Shown here piece after piece: positions 1 through 6,726 of a stretch of 17,438 bases of DNA. Location of the stretch: positions 1-17,438 of the forward strand of contig CAJTVK010000093.1 in the NCBI GenBank assembly GCA_910579645.1, given 5' to 3'. The DNA is from an uncultured Lachnospiraceae bacterium. Lineage in GTDB: Bacteria > Bacillota > Clostridia > Lachnospirales > Lachnospiraceae. A program made the position numbers and the translations under genes. Each line of letters begins with the position of its first letter. Position 1 is the first letter of the stretch. The notes beneath the pieces were generated by a model. It did not search any database. It worked only from the letters and a program-made list of their open reading frames with translations, and was not told the origin of the DNA.

Positions 1-163
1 CTTTAGCGGCTTAGTACCGCTGCGTTTGCCGCAGAGCGGAAGCGTGTCTGAAAAAGCAATGGTTCCGTATGCAGGCCGGCTGTCTTGCCGCAGGGCATGG
101 GCTGTCCGTAGGTTCCCGGGTCCGGCAGTTGCGCAGGCAGAAAACCCCAAATTCGGCAATGCT
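1..163. other. Window edge without a supported gene
   Basis: No coding region is convincing here; open frames crossing it look like antisense or off-frame shadows of spoIIM. On the minus strand this is the region downstream of spoIIM. A GC-rich hairpin can be drawn around 18-40 (CCGCTGCG with CGCAGAGCGG, 2-nt bulge), but no T run follows it in the minus direction, so I do not call it a terminator. In related Clostridia the next gene is often a xerD-type recombinase, but its start is not visible. Confidence 0.4.
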
Positions 164-772
164 TCAGAATATCTTCAGGAAAGCAGAGAGCAGCATCGGA
201 TTCACATAACTTTCCACTGCACTCCCCGCTATCAGGATACCCGTCATCATAAGCAGCCGCGGTATTTTCCTGAACAGAAACTGCTTTCTCCTGCCATACC
301 CCGCCTCTCCCAGCCGCTCCGGATGATACATAGCCATGTTCAGATAACAGCACCAGTCCATAAGCATTATGCAGGCAGGCACCAGTAATAAGTAATGGGG
401 CAGCACGCTTACCAATACCAATACAATCCCCCTCAGCCCGTACCGGACAGATGCCACCGACAAAAAAATTCCCGCCATTGTCCCCATCCATAGAGCATAT
501 GCCGACACGGCCGGCCCACCTATATAAGTAGTGGCCAACAGACACAGCAGTACCACCGTTCCCAGCCGTTCCCGCAGCACATAGCCGAAGAATGCTTTTC
601 CGTCCACTTCCAGAAATTTGAGACGGCTTAACGAGGATGCGCTTAACAGTTCCATATCCTGCAGAAAATAACTCCGCCAAATATTCAGAACTAAAACACC
701 GGCGCAGAAGCCCCCCAGAAATAAATACAGCCAGCGTATATGCCGGCTGTCTGTCCCATAGGTCTGATACAT
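164..772 (-). CDS. spoIIM: Stage II sporulation protein M (SpoIIM)
   Basis: Integral membrane protein of about 202 residues, close to the usual SpoIIM length (about 210). In the known SpoIIDMP (DMP) complex, SpoIIM holds SpoIID and SpoIIP at the septal membrane so they can degrade peptidoglycan during engulfment of the forespore. The sequence shows a hydrophobic segment near residues 13-32, a block of hydrophobic segments at about 70-135, and a last one near 173-195 ending in ESYVNPMLL, a family-typical C-terminus. I chose the ATG at 772 because GGGAAG lies about 7 nt upstream. An in-frame ATG at 829 would add 19 residues but has a poorer ribosome binding site. It follows the Nudix gene closely and is probably co-transcribed with it. 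Assignment rests on topology, the C-terminal motif and context. Confidence 0.85.
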   Translation of the reverse strand: MYQTYGTDSRHIRWLYLFLGGFCAGVLVLNIWRSYFLQDMELLSASSLSRLKFLEVDGKAFFGYVLRERLGTVVLLCLLATTYIGGPAVSAYALWMGTMAGIFLSVASVRYGLRGIVLVLVSVLPHYLLLVPACIMLMDWCCYLNMAMYHPERLGEAGYGRRKQFLFRKIPRLLMMTGILIAGSAVESYVNPMLLSAFLKIF

Positions 773-836
773 AATTTGCTTCCCGACACTTTCTGTTTTT
801 ACAATATATGCGTGTCCGGAAAAATACATGAATCTT

Positions 837-1376
837 TCATCCGCAATATTTTACCCGGTAAGACATAACGGCCGCAATGGTCTTGGAATCCTCAATCTTG
901 CCCGATAAAATCATGTCACACAGTTCTTCCACGGTATAGGCCTCCACATGAATGAACTCATCCTCATCCAAATGCTGTTCCCCCTTCTTCAGATCCCTTG
1001 CCACATAAATATCAATTTTTTCATTGCAGAATGCCACCGTAGTACGGATAGTAATCAAAAGTTCCAAATGTTCGGAACGGTAGCCCGTCTCTTCTTCCAG
1101 TTCCCTTGCCGCCGCATCCAGCGTAGGCTCCGAAGCCCCATTCAGCCCGCCGGCCGGAATCTCCAACGTATACCGGTCCAGGGCATTCCGATACTGACGC
1201 ACCATCAGAAGCCTGCCGTCCTCCCTGACCGGAACTACCGCCGCCGCTCCTTTATGGCCAATAAAATCCCACTCCGCCACATTTCCGTTGGGAACCAGAA
1301 CCGTATCCTTATAAAAATCCACAATGGTTCCATGATACATTAGTTCCCTGTTCAGTCTCTTAAATTCTTCCGCCAT
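837..1376 (-). CDS. nudF: Nudix hydrolase, ADP-ribose pyrophosphatase type
   Basis: Protein of 179 residues, normal for NudF-type ADP-ribose pyrophosphatases, which hydrolyse ADP-ribose to AMP and ribose-5-phosphate with Mg2+ in the cytoplasm. The complete Nudix box (G-x5-E-x7-RE-U-x-EE-x-G-U) is present: G77, E83, R91-E92, E95-E96, G98, Y99. The preceding LEIPAGG and the VRQYR segment near residue 59 are typical of this subfamily. The start ATG has GGGAGG about 8 nt upstream. The gene lies 119 bp downstream of rny, separated by a long perfect inverted repeat, and is followed closely by spoIIM; this Nudix-spoIIM pairing recurs in Clostridia. Nudix substrate specificity cannot be proven from sequence alone. 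Confidence 0.9.
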   Translation of the reverse strand: MAEEFKRLNRELMYHGTIVDFYKDTVLVPNGNVAEWDFIGHKGAAAVVPVREDGRLLMVRQYRNALDRYTLEIPAGGLNGASEPTLDAAARELEEETGYRSEHLELLITIRTTVAFCNEKIDIYVARDLKKGEQHLDEDEFIHVEAYTVEELCDMILSGKIEDSKTIAAVMSYRVKYCG

Positions 1377-1431
1377 ATCCCAAACCTCCCTGTCTTGTCA
1401 TATCCTTACATATTTTACTGCAAAAGCAGAA

Positions 1432-1476
1432 ATAAGGAAAGTATTGAAAACCTTATCACTTCAATACTTTCCTTAT
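1432..1476 (-). terminator. Perfect 17-bp inverted repeat after rny, likely terminator
   Basis: Arms at 1432-1448 (ATAAGGAAAGTATTGAA) and 1460-1476 are exact reverse complements, with an 11-nt loop. It begins 20 bp beyond the rny stop. In the minus direction the stem is followed by TTCTGCTTTTG, a broken T run, so it may terminate rny transcripts, stabilise a 3' end or only attenuate. A second mini-hairpin (CTGC-TTTT-GCAG) lies just beyond. The stem is AT-rich and could work in either direction. Confidence 0.5.
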
Positions 1477-1495
1477 CTTGTCTGACTACGATGCT

Positions 1496-3040
1496 TTATC
1501 TCGCATATTCTATCACACGCGACTCCCTGATGACATTGACTTTAATCTGACCGGGATATTCCAGTTCTGCTTCAATCTGCTTTGAAATGTCCCTAGCCAA
1601 CAATACCATGTCAGCATCAGTGATTTGTTCCGGAACTACCATTACACGAATCTCTCTACCCGCCTGTATTGCAAAAGATTTATCCACACCTTTAAAATTA
1701 TTCGTAATGTCTTCTAATTGCTTCAATCTGCTTGTATATGTTTCCAACGTTTCTCTTCTTGCGCCCGGCCTTGCTGCCGAAATGGTATCCGCAGCCTGTA
1801 CAAGGCAGGCAATCAGTGAATGCGGCTCTACATCGCCGTGATGCGCTTCCACTGCGTTAATGACCATTGCCGATTCTTTGTACTTTTTGCAAAGTTCAAC
1901 GCCCAGCTGAATATGGGAGCCTTCCATCTCATGATCCACGGCCTTGCCGATATCATGCAGCAGGCCTGCCCTTTTTGCCATTCTTACGTCCAGCCCCATC
2001 TCTGCAGCCAGAAGCCCGGATAGCTGGGCAACCTCAATCGAATGTTTCAGCGCATTCTGCCCGTAACTGGTACGGAATTTCATTTTCCCGAGCAATTTAA
2101 TCAATTCCGGATGAATGCCGTGTACACCGACCTCCAGCGTAGCGGCCTCTCCTTCTTCCTTGATCATTACTTCGACTTCCTTCTGCGCCTTCTCCACCAT
2201 CTCTTCGATTCTGGCGGGATGGATACGTCCGTCCACAATCAGCTTCTCCAACGCAATCCTTGCAACTTCACGCCGAATCGGATCAAAACCGGACAAAATG
2301 ACTGCCTCCGGCGTATCGTCAATAATCAAGTCAACGCCTGTCATCGTCTCAAGAGTTCTGATATTCCTGCCCTCCCTGCCGATGATTCTGCCTTTCATCT
2401 CGTCATTCGGAAGCTGCACGACAGAGATTGTTGTTTCGGATACATGATCCGCCGCACACTTCTGTATGGCGCTGATCACATATTCTTTTGCCTTCTTGTC
2501 CGCTTCTTCCTTTGCCCTGCTCTCCATTTCTTTGATCATTACAGCAGTTTCATGTTTTACTTCGTCTTCCACAATTTTTAACAGATAATCTTTTGCCTGT
2601 TCGGAGGTTAATCCTGAGATTCGTTCCAGTTCCTGTAGTCTCTGTTCATTGAGTTTCGTAACTTCTTCGCGTAATTTGGCCAAAGATTCTTCTCTGGATG
2701 CCAGACTCGCTTCTTTTTTCTCGATGGCTTCTGCTTTCTTATCGATGTTCTCTTCTTTCTGCTGAACCCTGCGCTCATAACGCTGTGCTTCGGCTCTCCG
2801 CTCTTTAATCTCCTTGTCCAACTCATTCTTGGTACGGATGGACTCTTCCTTGACCTCAAGCAGTGATTCCCTTTTCTTTGTCTCAGCAGTTTTCAGTGCC
2901 TCATCAATAATCTCCCTTGCCTTATCCTCCGCATTGCCAATCTGGGATTCCACTACCTTTTTCCGGTAAGCAGTTGCCACGGCAGCGGTAATCGGCACCG
3001 AGATAACCAAAGTTGCGATTACTGCAATTGCAACATACAT
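1496..3040 (-). CDS. rny: Ribonuclease Y
   Basis: Membrane-anchored endoribonuclease that starts mRNA decay in Firmicutes. From the chosen ATG it is 514 residues (B. subtilis RNase Y: 520). In order: an N-terminal membrane helix (about 2-24), a long charged coiled coil (about 30-180), a KH RNA-binding domain with GRIIGREGRNIR at 217-228, and an HD domain whose metal-binding pair is H362-D363 in LLHDIGKAVDH. The C-terminus ends VNVIRESRVIEYAR, as in the family. The start is ATG at 3040, preceded by AAGGAGGT at about 10 nt; an in-frame GTG at 3052 overlaps that ribosome binding site and is unlikely. It lies downstream of recX, has its own promoter candidate, and is followed by a long hairpin. 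Confidence 0.97.
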   Translation of the reverse strand: MYVAIAVIATLVISVPITAAVATAYRKKVVESQIGNAEDKAREIIDEALKTAETKKRESLLEVKEESIRTKNELDKEIKERRAEAQRYERRVQQKEENIDKKAEAIEKKEASLASREESLAKLREEVTKLNEQRLQELERISGLTSEQAKDYLLKIVEDEVKHETAVMIKEMESRAKEEADKKAKEYVISAIQKCAADHVSETTISVVQLPNDEMKGRIIGREGRNIRTLETMTGVDLIIDDTPEAVILSGFDPIRREVARIALEKLIVDGRIHPARIEEMVEKAQKEVEVMIKEEGEAATLEVGVHGIHPELIKLLGKMKFRTSYGQNALKHSIEVAQLSGLLAAEMGLDVRMAKRAGLLHDIGKAVDHEMEGSHIQLGVELCKKYKESAMVINAVEAHHGDVEPHSLIACLVQAADTISAARPGARRETLETYTSRLKQLEDITNNFKGVDKSFAIQAGREIRVMVVPEQITDADMVLLARDISKQIEAELEYPGQIKVNVIRESRVIEYAR

Positions 3041-3084
3041 GTACAGGAGCACCTCCTTATTTAGTTTTCATTGTACCAATATCT

Positions 3085-3113
3085 ATTATAGAATGTATTA
3101 GGAAACATCAGAA
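3085..3113 (-). promoter_or_regulatory. Candidate sigma-A promoter for rny
   Basis: On the minus strand a perfect TATAAT -10 lies at 3085-3090. A weak -35 (TTCTGA, 3 of 6 matches) sits 17 bp upstream at 3108-3113. The expected transcript start is near 3078, giving a leader of about 38 nt that contains the strong rny ribosome binding site. The -10 and spacing are good; the -35 is poor. Confidence 0.5.
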
Positions 3114-3135
3114 TTCCTTTCTTTATGATATTTCC

Positions 3136-3209
3136 TGCGCCGATTTTTACCGCGTATAAACGCAGTGCCTTTCTTGCAGAAATCGGCCGCATCCCCCGGA
3201 GGGCTGCGG
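3136..3209 (-). other. Structured recX-rny intergenic segment with competing hairpins
   Basis: Two stems can form in the recX 3' region. One pairs 3136-3146 with 3180-3191 (11 bp around CCGATTT/AAATCGG with a single bulge), enclosing a GCGT-TTAT-ACGC mini-hairpin. The other pairs CCGCA 3187-3191 with TGCGG 3205-3209, with inner CCC/GGG pairs. They share bases 3187-3191 and so exclude each other at the base. No T run follows, so this is not a standard intrinsic terminator. Function unknown. Confidence 0.3.
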
Positions 3210-3302
3210 TAACCGGCGTATCCTGCCGCTCACCGTAAGAATCAAACCAGATTCCGGTTGAAACATTCTAACAAGCGATTTTACAACACTTAAATTCTAA
3301 AC

Positions 3303-3926
3303 TTAAATCGCGCTAATGTCAAGTGCAAGTACGCTTCTAATTGTGTCCATTTGAAAACCTTTTCGGTACAGGAATGCTGACAGCTTCTGTTTTTCCTTGA
3401 TTGTGGCAGTTTCCGGGTCATAATTTTTTTTCCTTAAAATTTTTTCCGCTACCGATATTTCATCCGGCGTTTCCCCTTCCTCCGCTAAATTTTCCATTGC
3501 CTGCTGTATTATGTCCCGCCGGATTCCTTTTGCCATCAGTTCCTGTTCCATCCTCCTGCCGCTTCTGTCCGCCATATGATAAGCGATGAAATCCTGTGCA
3601 TACTGCCTGTCGTCAATATAGCCGAAGGATTTTACATATGCAACCGCTTCCTCTATGCTATCTTCCGGATATTCCCCCCGCTGCAGTTTCTCCCGAAGCT
3701 GTCTCTCCGTATATGCTCTTATCTTCAGCAGGTTCATGCTGCGCAGCTTTGCTCTTTTCGGCAGTAATTCCCCCACAATCCAAGAGTATTCTTCGGTGCC
3801 AATTTCTTCGCCTTCCTTTAACCCATATTTGCGCAGTTCCCCCTTGTATAGCACAAAGGCAAACTCCATGTCCAGAAAAATGCGCGCCCTTTTTTTATCC
3901 AGTTCCTCTATCTTCGTTACCAACAT
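3303..3926 (-). CDS. recX: Regulatory protein RecX
   Basis: RecX-family protein of about 207 residues. Family members bind RecA filaments and modulate their assembly and recombinase activity. It has the expected three-helix repeat pattern: residues around 55-100 (LLKIRAYTERQLREKL), then IEEAVAYVKSFGYIDDRQYAQDFI, then a last repeat near 180-205 with FLYRKGFQMDTIRSVL. Placement directly downstream of recA supports the call. The start is taken as ATG 3926, with AGGTG 6 nt upstream, giving MLVTKIEE, a usual N-terminus for clostridial RecX; an in-frame GTG at 3935 is the alternative. It is separated from recA by about 130 bp and probably belongs to the SOS-controlled recA transcript. Confidence 0.93.
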   Translation of the reverse strand: MLVTKIEELDKKRARIFLDMEFAFVLYKGELRKYGLKEGEEIGTEEYSWIVGELLPKRAKLRSMNLLKIRAYTERQLREKLQRGEYPEDSIEEAVAYVKSFGYIDDRQYAQDFIAYHMADRSGRRMEQELMAKGIRRDIIQQAMENLAEEGETPDEISVAEKILRKKNYDPETATIKEKQKLSAFLYRKGFQMDTIRSVLALDISAI

Positions 3927-3958
3927 TCCTTTCACCTGCCCTTATCCCTCCGTCGCGG

Positions 3959-3974
3959 CATGGCAGCTGCCATG
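3959..3974. repeat. Perfect 16-bp palindrome between recA and recX
   Basis: CATGGCAGCTGCCATG reads identically on both strands. As RNA it would give a short hairpin with a tight loop, without a T run. It lies in the 140-bp recA-recX gap, 33 bp upstream of the recX ATG. It could be a protein site, a partial transcription barrier or chance; no other copy was noticed. Confidence 0.4.
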
Positions 3975-4066
3975 GCAAGATGCTGTCTTCCGTTACCGTT
4001 CATTCGCAATGCCATTAAATTAAGCCGCTGCCTGCCACGGAACAGACGAATCCGGATAACCCTTCT

Positions 4067-5221
4067 TTACTCGGCTGCTTTGGGAGCTTCTTCCTTCCCT
4101 TCCGTCTTGGAAGTCTTTTCTTTCTTTTCTTTTTCGGAGCCTTTTTCTTTGTCGGAGCCTTTTTCTGCCTTTGCTGTTTTTGCTTTCGGTACGGCTGTCG
4201 GTTCGGAAGGAGCAGCCTCGGCATCCTTCAGCAATCCAAAATGTTCCCTCACCTTATGTTCCACCTCACTGCAGATTTCCGGATTGTCACGCAGATACTG
4301 CTTGGCATTCTCACGTCCCTGTCCGATCTTATTGCCGTTATAGGCATACCAAGCCCCGCTTTTATTCACAATATTATTTTCCGCTGCCAAATCCAGGATA
4401 TCACCCACCGCGGAAATGCCTTCCCCAAACATAATATCGAATTCCGCTTCTTTGAACGGAGGAGCAATTTTATTTTTCACAACTTTTACCCTGGTTCTGT
4501 TGCCGATTACTTCCCCGCTCTGCTTCAAAGCTTCTATTCTCCTGACATCCAGACGCACCGACGAGTAAAACTTCAATGCCCGCCCTCCGGTAGTGGTTTC
4601 CGGATTGCCGAACATAACTCCCACCTTCTCACGCAGCTGGTTAATGAAAACCACCGTACAGTTGGACTTACTGATTACCGCCGTCAGCTTTCTCAGTGCC
4701 TGTGACATTAAACGTGCCTGCAGACCCACATGGCTGTCGCCCATATCCCCCTCAATCTCCGCTTTCGGCACAAGCGCAGCCACGGAGTCAACCACTACAA
4801 TATCCACCGCACCGGACCGGACCATCGTTTCCGTGATTTCCAACGCCTGCTCACCGTTATCCGGCTGCGATATGTACAAATTGTCCACATCCACCCCTAT
4901 ATTCTTTGCATATACCGGATCCAAGGCATGTTCCGCGTCTATGAAGCCCGCTATGCCGCCCCGCTTCTGCACTTCCGCAATCATGTGCAGCGTCACCGTC
5001 GTCTTACCGCTGGACTCCGGCCCGTAAATCTCCACGATTCTTCCTTTCGGGATTCCCCCCAGCCCCAATGCAATATCCAGGCTCAAAGAACCGGTAGGAA
5101 TCGTCTCCACATTCATCTGTGCGCTCGGATCCCCCAATTTCATCACGGCTCCCTTGCCGTACTGCTTCTCTATCTGTACCAATGCCGCATCCAATGCCTT
5201 CATTTTTTCATCTTTTTCCAT
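4067..5221 (-). CDS. recA: Recombinase RecA
   Basis: DNA strand-exchange ATPase that also triggers LexA self-cleavage in the SOS response. From ATG 5221 (AAGGAG about 9 nt upstream) it has 384 residues; 14 more in-frame codons upstream are probably untranslated. Walker A GPESSGKT is at 67-74, the catalytic-glutamate segment FIDAEHALD at about 93-101, Walker B DIVVVDS at 140-146, and the L2 loop region INQLREKVGVMF at 194-205. The conserved core ends near residue 333. Beyond it lies an unusually long low-complexity tail rich in Lys, Glu, Ala and Ser (about 335-384), against 348 residues in B. subtilis RecA. A near-consensus promoter with two LexA-type boxes lies upstream. recX follows. Confidence 0.98.
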   Translation of the reverse strand: MEKDEKMKALDAALVQIEKQYGKGAVMKLGDPSAQMNVETIPTGSLSLDIALGLGGIPKGRIVEIYGPESSGKTTVTLHMIAEVQKRGGIAGFIDAEHALDPVYAKNIGVDVDNLYISQPDNGEQALEITETMVRSGAVDIVVVDSVAALVPKAEIEGDMGDSHVGLQARLMSQALRKLTAVISKSNCTVVFINQLREKVGVMFGNPETTTGGRALKFYSSVRLDVRRIEALKQSGEVIGNRTRVKVVKNKIAPPFKEAEFDIMFGEGISAVGDILDLAAENNIVNKSGAWYAYNGNKIGQGRENAKQYLRDNPEICSEVEHKVREHFGLLKDAEAAPSEPTAVPKAKTAKAEKGSDKEKGSEKEKKEKTSKTEGKEEAPKAAE

Positions 5222-5412
5222 CTTTTTACTCTCCTTATTCCTCTCTATTTTCCTGCACCTCATCCATAGGCCTGCCGTACCTCATCCGGCTGCCCCTATG
5301 TATGCACAGACAACGTCAGGCCTGCCGCAACGCGGCGCGTGCATATTTTTCATGATATATGCACTGATTCCGCCTATGTGCCGATTGTTAAGTCAAGAAC
5401 ATCTGTTCATCC
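5222..5412 (-). promoter_or_regulatory. Long structured recA 5' leader
   Basis: About 190 nt separate the predicted recA transcript start from its ATG. In RNA order, GTGCATAT (5364-5357) can pair with ATATGCAC (5346-5339) over 8 bp. The latter could instead pair with GTGCATA at 5307-5301 (7 bp), so the two hairpins exclude each other. A GCCGC-loop-GCGGC hairpin sits at 5336-5324. On the plus strand AGGCCTGCCG occurs twice (5268-5277, 5318-5327), as does ACCTCATCC (5257-5265, 5279-5287). No known riboswitch class was recognised. Confidence 0.4.
5397..5408. promoter_or_regulatory. SOS (LexA) box 1 for recA
   Basis: GAACATCTGTTC is a perfect GAAC-N4-GTTC palindrome, the core of the Bacillus-type LexA operator (CGAACRNRYGTTYC). 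It lies about 5-16 nt downstream of the predicted recA transcript start, where bound LexA would block initiation or escape. Confidence 0.85.
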
Positions 5413-5419
5413 CTAGTCT

Positions 5420-5448
5420 ATAATAAAACAAATGTTCTGATTTGTCAA
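5420..5448 (-). promoter_or_regulatory. recA promoter
   Basis: Minus strand: perfect TTGACA -35 at 5443-5448, 17-bp spacer, TATTAT -10 at 5420-5425 (5 of 6). The expected start is near 5413. It is one of the strongest promoters in the window, and its spacer contains an SOS-like box, fitting a LexA-repressed recA promoter. Confidence 0.88.
5426..5437. promoter_or_regulatory. SOS (LexA) box 2 within recA promoter spacer
   Basis: On the minus strand GAACATTTGTTT matches GAAC-N4-GTTY. It fills the spacer between -35 and -10, touching the -10, so LexA bound here would exclude RNA polymerase. Its centre is 29 bp, just under three helical turns, from that of box 1. Confidence 0.7.
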
Positions 5449-5687
5449 TCCTTTTCCCAACTAATATTCTACATTATTTTAAGTCCCATAAACATCCCTG
5501 ATACCATCTTTTTAAAAAGTTCTCCGAAAATTTAAGGCGACCCGCCTGAAATGGTAATAGAACGGCTTTTCTGCTCACGAATATATTTTCAGTGTAACAT
5601 ATCCTGATAAAGGATGCAAGAGCAGCTTCTCAAACAGGAAATACACGGTAACAGTTCAGCCTGCGGCTTCCCTGTTACGGAATCTGC
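5449..5687. other. Gene-free stretch upstream of the recA promoter
   Basis: Together with the recA leader and promoter this makes a gap of 466 bp without a gene. It holds an imperfect inverted repeat at about 5647-5679 (GTAACAG with CTGTTAC around GCC-TGC-GGC), just past the ATPase stop and without a T run, and an AT-rich palindrome CTTTTTAAAAAG near 5510. No coding frame with a ribosome binding site and no second promoter was convincing. Confidence 0.4.
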
Positions 5688-6599
5688 TCATTCCCTGACG
5701 CAAAACAGCCCGCGTCTTTGCAAAGCTGTGCCGGCAAATTCCCTCTCATATTTCCGGAAAAATTCATAATATGCCCGCACATTCGGCAATTCCGTCCAAC
5801 GCTTCACATCCGCGGTATCTTCATCCAAATCATAGATTTTCGCTCCCTTCATGGAAAGCAGAAAAGGAGAATGGGTGGAAATAATGAACTGACATCCGAA
5901 AAACCGTGCCGAATCTTCCAGGAATTTCAGCAGTTCCTGCTGTTTTTCCGGCGACAGGCTGTTTTCCGGCTCGTCCAGCAGATACAGCCCGTTTTCTTTG
6001 ATTTTGTCCGCAAAATAAAGAAATGCGCTTTCTCCGTTGGAATGCTCCCGCACCTGGCTCATCAGGTTCCTGCGGATATATTTGGACTGCGTCTGGCTCC
6101 GCGCCGCCGTCACCTTCTTCAGCTTCTCATAGTCCTCCAATGACCGCACTTTAAACTCAGAATACTTGGCCTCCAAGTATTCCCCGAACAGTTCCTCCCT
6201 CTTCCGGTCAATTCCTTCGTTCATGCTCCTTACATTCAGCATGAAGTCAAACACATCATCGCTGGTTACGATCCTGCTGTCCGAAGGAATTCCGAAATCA
6301 GACTTGTAACTGCACAATGCCGTATAATCTTCAAAAAAAGCGGAGCGGTTATACAAGGTATCCCGCTCCAGCCCCAGTTTCTCCGCAATCACATTCAGCG
6401 CAGTGGTTTTTCCTGACCCGTTGCCCCCATACAATATCGTGACCGGCTCAAAATCCAACACTGTCAGCCGATGCTTTGACAGCACCTGAAAAGGATAATA
6501 GGTATCATAGCAAGTCCTTTTCTGTGCCAAAAGGAAATCATATTCCCTCTCGGTATCCGGAAAACGGAACTGCTGTAAATAAATCAAATCCGCTGCCAT
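5688..6599 (-). CDS. Stand-alone ABC/AAA-type ATPase
   Basis: Soluble ATPase of 303 residues with an SMC/ABC-like core. Walker A GGNGSGKT is at 58-65, a degenerate signature SNGES at 187-191, Walker B with acidic pair (GLYLLDEPENSLS, D209-E210) at about 204-216, and an H-loop ISTHSPF with H243. The insertion between Walker A and the signature (about 80-185) is helical and charged but too short for an SMC coiled coil. There is no transmembrane segment and no Toprim or nuclease domain, and no adjacent permease. Similar single-gene AAA ATPases are widespread in Firmicutes and mostly uncharacterised; some relatives are in defence or repair systems, but no partner gene is visible. Start ATG with GGGAGG about 10-12 nt upstream. 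It interrupts the usual cinA-recA neighbourhood. Biological role unknown. Confidence 0.85.
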   Translation of the reverse strand: MAADLIYLQQFRFPDTEREYDFLLAQKRTCYDTYYPFQVLSKHRLTVLDFEPVTILYGGNGSGKTTALNVIAEKLGLERDTLYNRSAFFEDYTALCSYKSDFGIPSDSRIVTSDDVFDFMLNVRSMNEGIDRKREELFGEYLEAKYSEFKVRSLEDYEKLKKVTAARSQTQSKYIRRNLMSQVREHSNGESAFLYFADKIKENGLYLLDEPENSLSPEKQQELLKFLEDSARFFGCQFIISTHSPFLLSMKGAKIYDLDEDTADVKRWTELPNVRAYYEFFRKYEREFAGTALQRRGLFCVRE

Positions 6600-6726
6600 T
6601 TCCGGTAATCCTCCCTCATGTTTTCCATATACACCCCCACGGCCTTACCCCTGCCAGTGCTCCGTCCGGACAGAAATTGCTGCGATCTACCGCCGCATCT
6701 TGCAGAAAGCAATTTTCAGACACACT

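Noticed and set aside
18..40. GC-rich hairpin as a terminator of spoIIM
   Set aside because: About 125 bp beyond the stop and without any T run in the direction of transcription.
3..680. A 225-codon minus-strand open frame overlapping spoIIM in another frame
   Set aside because: spoIIM has membrane topology, family C-terminus and conserved context; the alternative is unstructured in composition.
6601..6726. Inverted repeat AAATTGCT/AGCAATTT between the repeat protein and ATPase genes as a terminator
   Set aside because: The 8-bp stem encloses a long loop and is not followed by a T run; no clear promoter was found either.
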